A program made the translations under genes and the position numbers. From Roridomyces roridus (taxonomy: Eukaryota > Basidiomycota > Agaricomycetes > Agaricales > Mycenaceae): DNA of 64,000 bases. Within the stretch, counting starts at the first letter, position 1; every line of letters starts with the position of its first letter. Location: positions 1,674,001-1,738,000 of the forward strand of contig JARKIF010000011.1 of the NCBI GenBank assembly GCA_029378245.1. Reading direction: 5' to 3'. The notes beneath the pieces were generated by a model. That model saw only the letters and a program-made list of their open reading frames with translations. It ran no database searches and was not told the DNA's origin. Below, in pieces: positions 56,424-64,000 of the stretch.

Positions 56424-57766
56424 TTTTGCCTTTTTTCTCCCAAATTTGATCATCCAAATGCCGGCCCTGCATTGGCTCGGCCGTCCGACCGCCACTCCTG
56501 TACACTGACAAATACATCGCAATCCAATTACGCGACCCTTCGGCCCCTCCTCGTACTCTGGTGGCGCTTCCAGCTCCGGGTCCGCGTTCACACCGAGTAG
56601 GAAATCCGGACTGATACGTCTCTCTGCCTCCAACTCGTGAACACGAGCTGTTAGTTCCATCACCCGCACCGCGAGATCGGCATCTGGAGCGCTGTTCTCA
56701 TCGGTGCGGGCAGGGCTGGCGGTGACGGGGGTGGCAGCGGCGGGAGGGCTTGTATACGATTCGGCGGCGTTCTGGGTTATTACATTCCCGATCTTGTTGT
56801 TGCGCGATTGGAATGACGGCTGCTGTAGGATGGCCACAATCTCAGCCCCCTGAGCTGGGGTATTTGCGCGAGCTTCAGTGGATGCGTCCGATGGCGGGCG
56901 AGCAGAGACATGGAATGGTGTAGCGTTCATGGTCATCCTGGAGCTGATCCGGCGACTCCGGCGGCGCCGACATTTGAGCCAGATGACTAGGATGAGCACG
57001 CATACGGTGAAAGAGGTGAGCGAAGCGGCTATCCCGGTGATCGCCGCACTGTGTAGCGCCGTGCTTTACAAGGCCGAATGTCAGTCATTGTCGAGCGAGA
57101 GGAGATTCCAAATTACCCGGGCGCAGATAACACTGCCACGTTAGTAGTGGAAGCGGAAGGTCCGAGAGACGAAGGCTGAGGAGTGCTTGGAACTACTTGA
57201 GGCACGGGCGAACTTGAAGCTATGGCGGATGATGCGGAAGCCGTGTCGCTCTTGCTATGCGTAGACGCGTTCGCTGTGCTGGGGCTAACAACGGCAGAAG
57301 TTGAGATGGTCGGTGGTGACTTCGGTGTGTTATTCGTAGCCGAGGGTGTCGAAGGTGTGGGATTTGGTATGTTGATAATTGCGCTTTGGGTAGCAGCGGT
57401 GAAGATTGGCGTCGTGCTCGTCGGCGAGGTAGATGTGGGTGGCTTGGATGGTGTGGGTGCACTTATTGTCGTCCCTTGGCATGGTCATCATGGAAAGTAC
57501 AGCGCGAAAATTATTCAAGACTCACTCGTGCGCAGTGGTGGTCCGCGGCTTGCCCCTGTTCCCCCCAAGCCCCCCAAGTAAGGCAGTAATGGGGTTGAAT
57601 ATACTGCAAGAAGGACCCGTTTATGAACCACGAAGCTCGGATTGGGCTCAGTTGCACTTACGAGAAGGGGTCGACAATTGGTGGAACGGCAGAGTGGGTC
57701 TGTGGGCGGAGTTTGACCAGGCGAAACGAGCAGACTAGGACTCACCGTCCTGCTGTGTAGAGGCAT
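56415..57766 (-). CDS. Single-pass membrane protein with mucin-like stalk and PPEY tail, array copy 1
   Basis: Start probably at 57766 (MPLHSRT). After small 5' exons that I could not fix comes a ~110-residue Thr/Ser/Pro-rich extracellular stalk (SAPTPSKPPTSTSPTSTTPI, TPKSPPTISTSAVVSPSTAN, SLGPSASTTNVAVLSAP). Across an intron follow a hydrophobic helix ending VLILVIWLK and basic RRRRSRRISSRMTMNATPFH. The cytoplasmic part has a conserved short coiled coil (LAVRVMELTARVHELEAERR) and APPEYEEG. It then continues about 35 residues beyond the point where copy 2 ends and stops at 56415, inside the opposite tRNA gene. PPxY motifs bind WW domains, for example those of Rsp5/Nedd4 ubiquitin ligases. A conventional signal peptide was not recognised, so topology is inferred from the basic cluster. 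Confidence 0.7.
56424..56437 (+). terminator. RNA polymerase III terminator of tRNA-Arg, plus copy
   Basis: TTTTGCCTTTTTTC directly follows the tRNA discriminator base. Confidence 0.7.
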
Positions 57767-59123
57767 GAGGGGAAATTTTGAATGAGCGGCAGGTTAATGA
57801 ATGGATGGATGGTGGTGGAGGTAAAGAGTGTAAGACGTGGTGTCGTCGCTGACTGTAGGCAAGCGATATTGGACGGGAATAGATGATCTGATGCGACTGG
57901 ATGGACGCGATGAACGGAACAAAATTGTACTCGCTTTATTTGAAGTTAGAATGAGTCCAGTGTGTGAGTGAAATGGAACCCGCAGGATATCTACACCCCG
58001 CTCTGCATGAGCCAAGCTCTCGTGAAGCTCCTGAAGTGAGACTATTTGCGGGGATCAGTGGCACAAAACTCACAGATGGTCATGAGCTCACAGGGAACTG
58101 TCGATCGGTGATCGACGGCTTGAGTACATATATAGTGACTCGTGCAGTTGAGACGTTGAAGCTATCCGGAGTGGCATGAAGAACACATTGATATTCGCGC
58201 CAAAGCTGAAGCATACCTAGCTATGTAGGTACCTAGGTGAGATCTTGAGACTTTGGAGTTTCTACTGCCAGGTAGGAATGGTCATCGATGGTCATCAGGT
58301 ACCTGGTAGGGTAGTGGTGGCGGCGCATGTCTCCTCCTTGCGTGCGATTAGTGAAAGAGGCCACCAGCCCAATTCCGCGCATCAGAGCCTGTGCGATCTT
58401 TGATTGAGGTCCATGAGAACACTTTAAGAGAGGGAACCTACACAGGTTGTACACAGCCGACCCACACTCCTCCGCTGCTTTCAACCAGCGGCGGACGAGC
58501 TTTCAAAACCTGACTCCACGCCAGGTTCAAGATCCACGAAGACCGGAACGAAAATCAACGACCTGAGATGAAACGAGATTGGGCCCTGGAGGAATAGGCC
58601 CGAGAATCCTGGCAGTTCGTACGATCGTTGCTCAAGCAACAGATTTGAAGTAGACTCGTCGATGGCGCGGTTAAGTATCCACGGAGCCATCCATCAGGTT
58701 CCAGAAGATGCCGAGGAGATAAGTACACCAGTTTGTTGATCATGGGCATCCGTCCGAGGCGGTTGAGTCGCGGGATCGCGCGAGGATCACGGTGGCAAGA
58801 GGAAAGGGACAATGCTCCCGGCTGATCCGACATGACTCAACCGAGAACACAAATTCAATGGAAACAAGCATCACCGCCACATCAAACTGATCGAGCCAAC
58901 ATGCCTGGAATGTTCCTCTCTGGTCTGGGCTTTCAAGACTCAACAAAGGTTGCAGGAATCTCAGGTAGATCCATTGGTTCCATTCCGGGATCGATACATG
59001 GTAAGTACGAGGAAGTACAAAGTCGTTTCTAACTATAATTTCCAGTCTCTCAAATAAGCAACGCCTAACACATCCATTTCACCCCAGGGACGCACAGCAG
59101 CCCCACTTCTGACTTGAATCCAA
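57767..59123. other. Intergenic region within the membrane-protein array
   Basis: About 1.35 kb separating array copies 1 and 2. The first ~200 bp next to copy 1 resembles the upstream region of copy 2. A patch at 58570-58810 resembles 60650-60900: both carry TTGCTCAAGCAACAGATTT and GCGAGGATCA followed by GGTGGCAA. The duplication therefore covered gene plus upstream DNA. No other gene is visible. Confidence 0.6.
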
Positions 59124-60325
59124 TTATACGCTCCCCAGACCCCTCCTCGTCGCCTCTATGTACTCCGGGGGCGATTCCTCCCAGTCTGCGTTCTGAAAGT
59201 GCCCACTGATGCGTCTCTCTGCCTCCAACTCGTGGACGCGGGCTGTTAGATGTATCACGTGCGCCGCGAGATTGGCATCCGCAGCGTTTGTCTCACCTCC
59301 GCGGAGCAGATCGCCGGCGCTGGCGTCGTGACGGTTCTCAGATGATGCAGCGGCATTCTGAGTTGTTGGGGTTTTGTCAGTGCTGTTGCGCGATGCGACA
59401 GACGGCTGCTCTGGGACGACGACGATCTCGGCCTTTTGAAGTGGGGTATTTGGGCGAACATGGTGTGATCCACCGTCTGGCTGGGGAGTGCCAGTAATAG
59501 TCTCGTTCCGGGGAGTGGCAGTGCGAGCGGGGACATAGAATGGTGTGGCGCCCATGGTCATCCTGGAGCCAAGTCGACGACTCCGACGGCGCCGATATTC
59601 GAGCAAGATTAATAGGATGAGCACGGATACGGTGAGTGAGGCGGCTATGCCGGCGATCGCCGCAGAGTGCAGCGTGACGCTAAGGATCCGGGATGTCAAT
59701 ATTGAGGGAGGTTCAGGTTTTGTACGTACCCGGGGGCAGATAAAACTGCAACATTGGTGATCGACGCCGAAGGTCCAAGGGATGAGTGCTCAGACGCGCT
59801 TGAAGAAGTTTGAAGAACGGGCGAACTTGTCGCTGTGATGGATTCGGATGTAGACAAGCTGACTGCACTCGAGCTCCCAGCGGCTGCAGTTGAAATATTC
59901 GATGGTGAGTTTGCTGTGCTATTCATGGTGCTGGCCGAGGCCGTTGGAGGTGTGGCCATTGGCATGTTAACAGTAATAATCTTGGGTTTGGCGGCACCGG
60001 TCAACCTGGGCGTTGCACTGGGCGAGCTGGGTGCATTGACTGGTGCTCTTGTCGTCACCCTTTGATACGGTCATCATGGCAGGCACAAGTTCAAAATTGT
60101 TCGAGACTAACTCGTGGGAAGTGGAGGTAGGCAACTTCTTGCCACCGTTCTTGATGGGGTTCAATGTGCTCCTACAAGGACCCGCCTATCAGCCACGAAA
60201 CTCGGATTGGCAAGAGATACACTCACGACAAGGGGTGGACAGATTGGGTCTGTGGGCAGAGTTTGACGATGCAAAACGGGTAGACTGTGGCTCACCTTCC
60301 TGCTGTGTCGACGATTCATAGGCAT
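59124..60325 (-). CDS. Single-pass membrane protein with mucin-like stalk and PPEY tail, array copy 2
   Basis: The closest relative of copy 1. Start probably at 60325 (MPMNRRHSRK). The stalk exon contains NSTANSPSNISTAAAGSSSA and ends SLGPSASITNVAVLSAPG. The next exon carries AAIAGIAASLTVSVLILLIL as the membrane helix, then EYRRRRSRRLGSRMTMGATP. The cytoplasmic tail runs through PNTPLQKAEIVVVPEQPSVA and a coiled coil (LAAHVIHLTARVHELEAERR) to SPPEYIEATRRGLGSV and a stop. The stalk is rich in O-mannosylation sites. It is probably a plasma-membrane sensor or wall-tethered protein; the ligand is unknown. Confidence 0.75.
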
Positions 60326-61114
60326 GAGAGGGAAGGTTGAATGAGTGGTCGGTTAATGAGTGAATGGGTGGTGGTGAAGGTCAAGAGGGGGGAATGTGAA
60401 CGTCGTCGTTGACCGTAGCAAGCGGCCCCGGACGGGAATAGATGTTCTGATGCGACTGGAAGAACAGACACTGAGACAGTCTGAGATCAACGCGGCAGTT
60501 AAAGAGTTGAAGTTAGGCGCTGGGAAAGTTATTGCATGGACAGTGAGTTAATAGTCGGGAACCTGGCTATCTTCTCTTGCCATCGATACCAAAGAGTCCT
60601 GGTGCCAGGAAAATGGGCCACCCTCTAGAGCAGAACAAGAATGAGCAACCTAGGATGAAGCGAGATATGACGGGTCTTGAGGTCATACGACCGAGCCTCT
60701 CGGCAGTTTGTTGCTCAAGCAACAGATTTCCGGTAGACTTGCAACCTCCACCTTTGCCACGTAGCACGTTCTGGCCAAGTTCCAACAGAAGACCCCGGGC
60801 AGATTGGGAAAGTAGAAACACGGCGTTTGTCCACCACCGAGTTCATTGAGTCGGTGATCCCGCGAGGATCATGGTGGCAACCAAGTGGCAACAAGGTGGC
60901 AAGAGGAAAGAGTCGCGACGGTGATCCGACATCGGACAAACAACTGGTAAGCAAACAGTGCTGCCGAGACATCGAATTGATCGGCGACGTTAGCGGCGCT
61001 CGGCTGCGAACGGCGATGTAGACAACAGGAACCCCGTTCTTTTGCAATTGGCGTCTTTCGCGTCCGAGTCAGTGATTGGGTTCAAGTCCACATACGTAAA
61101 TACAATCGTCTATT
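60326..61114. other. Intergenic region within the membrane-protein array
   Basis: About 0.8 kb upstream of copy 2 and downstream of copy 3. It carries the partner of the 58570-58810 duplication (at 60650-60900). No gene is visible. Confidence 0.55.
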
Positions 61115-62166
61115 TCAAGTTGCAATGTTCACTTCTCGCACGTCCATTTCCTCCCTGGGCCGCGTACCGGTTGCATACTCGGGAGGTGCATCCTCGGAGC
61201 GACTCACCGCCCAAGCCTCCATGTCCCGCACCCGAGCCGTCAACTGTCTGACTTGGAACGCAAGCTCAGAATTCTGATTCCTTCCCTCCGCCTCCACCGG
61301 CCGATCCGTAGATAACAGGCGCACATGTCTTCTCACCTTTAGAATCTCCGCCACCTTGGTCCGAGTTTCCTGCAATTGATTCGCCAACTGCAACCGCTGC
61401 CGAGTGATAGCCGCTGTGATCCGCGATGTCTCGTGAACGTTGCTCTGCCCCGGGTTTGGAGCGTCAACGGCTTCGATGACGTCGAACGGAGAGGTGGTCA
61501 ACAACCTCGCGCGGCGTGTTCGAGAGCGCCGTCGCTTGAGCCAGCAGAGCGTCGCAAATAAGGCGATCAGCAACGTGATGCTCAGCACGAGGGCGATGAT
61601 TGATCCCATCCGCATCGAGTTTCTAAGAGACCGGATGATCAAGATTCAAGACGCCACAGAGACGAGGAGAGTGCTCACTTCTGCGGTATTTCCGTATCTG
61701 TTGTGGTCGAGGGCGCTACGGAAGGCATCGATAAAGCCGAGGTGGGATCGCTCGGGGTTGTGCTCGTCGCCAGTGGGGCAGCCGTTGGAGGAGGCAAGTT
61801 CGACTTTGAGCTGGATGTGCTAATCGGCAAGTTCGGCGTGAAAGTCGGAGGAGGTACCGATGTGCCGGTTGGCGTGCTGGATACGCCGATCCGCTGGTGG
61901 GGTCCATGTAAAACCGTCTGCTGTGCGGGCACTGCAGTCTCCTGGCTCGTCGTCCTCAGGGATTGGGATTCTCCATCCAAGCTGCTCGTGAGGCCGAGTC
62001 TCCTATGCGGCGCTTTCAATGCCAAAAGCCTGGGTTTCTTGGAGACTTACTCGCGGGATATGTCGGATAAGAGGGCCGAGAACTGAGAGAGGATGAGTTC
62101 AAACCCGTTGTCGCAACACAGGTCGCGTACCAAAGGGCGCAGCGCTGATGCCTCCTGATTCGCCAT
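61115..62166 (-). CDS. Single-pass membrane protein with PPEY tail, array copy 3
   Basis: Start at 62166 (MANQEASALRPLVRDLCCDN). The first intron joins ..SDISRE to RLGLTSSLDGESQ in frame. The stalk (GVSSTPTGTSVPPPTFTPNL, STTPSDPTSALSMPSVAPST) ends at EIPQK. A second intron leads into NSMRMGSIIALVLSITLLIA and LFATLCWLKRRRSRTRRARL. The tail contains TTSPFDVIEAV, a coiled coil (LAFQVRQLTARVRDMEAWAV) and APPEYATG, ending VREVNIAT. The N-terminus holds two adjacent cysteines. It is more diverged from copies 1-2 but keeps the same plan: stalk, membrane helix, RR-rich stop-transfer, LTARV coiled coil and PPEY. Confidence 0.75.
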
Positions 62167-62477
62167 GGGTACACGCTGGCGCCAGCGCCGGAGAGAGATG
62201 TAGGTGAGTGAGGAAGCCAAGGGGCTTGCGGTGGGACTTTCCTAGTCTTTTTTACATACCCTCGTAGCTTCGCATTGGATTAGTGACTAGGGCAACCAAC
62301 ACGACCGCAACTCAAGTTGGATGCGTCTGACAGTAGGTGTGAATTCGAGATGCAACATATTCTTATCTCACCCTTGATTCAACTGAAGGATGCTGAGCAG
62401 ACGGGAAAGGATCAGCCGTCAGGAAATAAATACGCACATGCCGACTGTACAATGGGCTCTAACACAAAATTTCGTGC
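62167..62477. other. Intergenic region within the membrane-protein array
   Basis: About 310 bp between array copies 3 and 4. It should contain the promoter of copy 3. No gene or repeat is visible. Confidence 0.5.
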
Positions 62478-63280
62478 TTATACGTCCATGGCGTCCCGTC
62501 CCCCGGCTGACACATATTCCGGGGGCAGTTCATCCGAACTCGGCCTCATGGCCCAAGTCTCCATTTCCTGCACACGCGCCCTGAGTTCCCTCACTTCAGC
62601 GACAATATCAACCTCGTATGACGGAGGTTGTGGCGACCGCGACTTGCGGTGGGCAATCGGTGCGATTCGGCTGGCTGCCACCCGGAAATTGGACATGATG
62701 CTGATCGTTCCGCGAAGTCCGGTCAGAATACGATGCCGGACGCTGGTTCCTCCATTCGACCGCAAAGTGAATGGAGAGGTCGTCACTCTCGTTCTGCGGG
62801 CTCGATGTTGCCGCCAGCGAAGCCATAGAGAGATCAGAAGTAGAATGGCGAGTACAGTGAATGTGACACCCACAGCGATCCCAATGATGGGGTTTCTGGC
62901 CAGTGGGTAAGTAGCTGGAATATACATTTTCGTGAGAACTTTCACCTGTGTGTCGATGGTATGTTCATTTCTGAACCGGGGACCGACGTGGACACTGGTG
63001 TGGGTACTTCCAAAGATGCAGTGGCACTTGTGGGTACAGCTAGACTCGCAGTTCTCGGGGTTGTGTTGTCACCCGAGCTCGCCGGGGACTTCAAAGGTGC
63101 AGTGACACGTGTACTCGTAGGCACAGCTAAACTCCCAGTGCTCGGGGTTGTGCTGTCACCCGAGCTTGCCGAGGATGTACCGGAATTACTCGCTGGACTT
63201 AGCGAGCGGATAAATCCACCGGAACTGGCAGTAGATAGCACAGACGAGATCTGGACTTCCCCGAATTTGCTCACGATAGC
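62478..63280 (-). CDS. Single-pass membrane protein with PPEY tail, array copy 4
   Basis: The 5' end was not fixed; no ATG opens the stalk exon, so a small upstream exon is expected near 63300-63400. The stalk (LSPASNSGTSSASSGDSTTP, SLAVPTSTRVTAPLKSPASS) contains two copies of an SSGD(S/N)TTP..(G/A)SLAVPTS unit. A 50-nt intron joins ..MNIPSTHR to NPIIGIAVGVTFTVLAILLL, the membrane helix, followed by WLRWRQHRARRTRVTTSPFT. The tail ends with a coiled coil (IVAEVRELRARVQEMETWAM) and LPPEYVSAGGRDAMDV. It is related to copy 3 through the TTSPF box and the MExWA coiled-coil ending. Confidence 0.65.
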
Positions 63281-63359
63281 CCTGTTGAGGCGAATATTCA
63301 AGACGAAGAGAAGAGATCTGGAGCTGCTGAATTTTCACTTACGAATGAAGGCTTAACCC

Positions 63360-63850
63360 TGTTGCAAATGGGCCCCCAGAAAGTGCCGCCAGTGACGCCC
63401 TGGCGGCAGTCGCTTGGCGGCAGTATTGTTCTGAGTGTATATATTGAGTTCTAGTACATTTGAGATGCTTCCCTGGGTTGTTACACTGTGGGAAGTAAAG
63501 GTACTTGGTCTGAGTGCCAAGGCACTATTTATGAGATTTAGGAACTCAGATGTAGTGCTTAGATTCTGAGTGCTTTTCGGGGCACTACATCCAAGTACCC
63601 TCCCGGGAACTCAGAAATGGGGCAGTTTGAGGACCTACAGGTGAGTGCCTGTCGGGCACTATTTTCCCGGGAACTACAGCCGAGTTCCTGGAAGGTACTC
63701 AGTTGTATTACTGCGAACCTGCCTGTCAGAGTGGAAATATTGGAGTTGATTGCCGGGCATCATGAAGGAGAAATCAGGTTCATATTACAATGCATACAAA
63801 TGCTGGGTGCATCAGGATTCTGATCAAGATTGATGCGAGCCCCGGCATTG
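63360..63850. repeat. Palindrome-rich repeat patch
   Basis: Several short inverted repeats are packed together: TGCCGCCA...TGGCGGCA at 63385-63408, GTGCCAAGGCAC near 63516, GATGTAGTGC...GCACTACATC at 63550-63592, and GTGCCTGTCGGGCAC near 63645. The string GGGAACT(C/A)CAG-like occurs twice. It looks like remains of one or more transposable elements; no coding frame or matching outer ends were found in the window. Confidence 0.5.
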
Positions 63851-64000
63851 TTGATTGCCTGTCGGCATTGTGTCAGCATCTCAATTGAGATAATCATTCT
63901 GCACTCAAATCTGAGTGTGATCGAGAAATTGGAGTCCCCGGATGGTTTTAACTCTCTTCACTTGCTCTTCACTGACTTTCGGCGCAAGATATGATCAAGT

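Overview
The window is nuclear DNA of a mushroom-forming basidiomycete (Agaricomycetes, probably Agaricales; I cannot name the species). The genes are split by many short GT-AG introns of about 37-60 nt. The gene set is typical of that class: MYND and BTB proteins, ARM-repeat proteins, fungal NLR-like NTPases with C-terminal repeats, a DUF6534-type seven-helix membrane protein, a GMC oxidoreductase, a berberine-bridge-type FAD enzyme, a CFEM protein and small secreted cysteine proteins. Two identical intron-containing tRNA-Arg genes are present. I see no rRNA, CRISPR, virus or bacterial-style operon.

Layout. 1-9.5 kb holds one clear gene, a two-finger GATA factor (3603-4645, minus). 9.5-15.4 kb holds a BTB protein, an MFS transporter that has lost its first six helices, and a secreted FAD oxidoreductase whose promoter and first exon are tandemly duplicated. 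15.8-24.0 kb is an immunity-like block of two NLR-type genes with MLKL/HeLo-like helical N-termini. The first is interrupted by a 627-bp inverted-repeat element and has a 388-bp hAT-type MITE just past its stop; the second looks intact and is lower in GC. 25.5-28.3 kb is an ARM-repeat gene. 29.2-30.9 kb is a tandem pair of small secreted proteins of identical length and intron layout. 31.6-39.3 kb has a MYND protein, two related coiled-coil genes and a secreted GMC oxidoreductase. 40.1-46.7 kb has a GPI-anchored CFEM protein, a DUF6534 membrane protein and a G-protein alpha subunit. 47.9-50.0 kb has a decayed F-box-like gene and a small unknown. 50.8-56.4 kb is bracketed by the two tRNA-Arg genes in opposite orientation and holds a small secreted 'glycopeptide' gene with a one-base frameshift and a thaumatin-like gene. 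56.4-63.3 kb is a same-strand array of four related single-pass membrane proteins that all end in a short coiled coil plus a PPEY motif.

How the genes relate. Nothing here is an obvious metabolic cluster. The theme is surface perception and self/non-self response: NLR-like receptors, secreted cysteine proteins, a CFEM cell-surface protein, a G-alpha, a seven-helix membrane protein and PPEY-tailed mucin-like membrane proteins. Tandem duplication followed by decay is the dominant process: six sets of duplicated genes or parts, two MITE insertions next to or inside one NLR, an internal deletion in a transporter, and a frameshift in a secreted protein. Exon structures were read by eye. Those given with exact junctions join in frame; the others are marked approximate.
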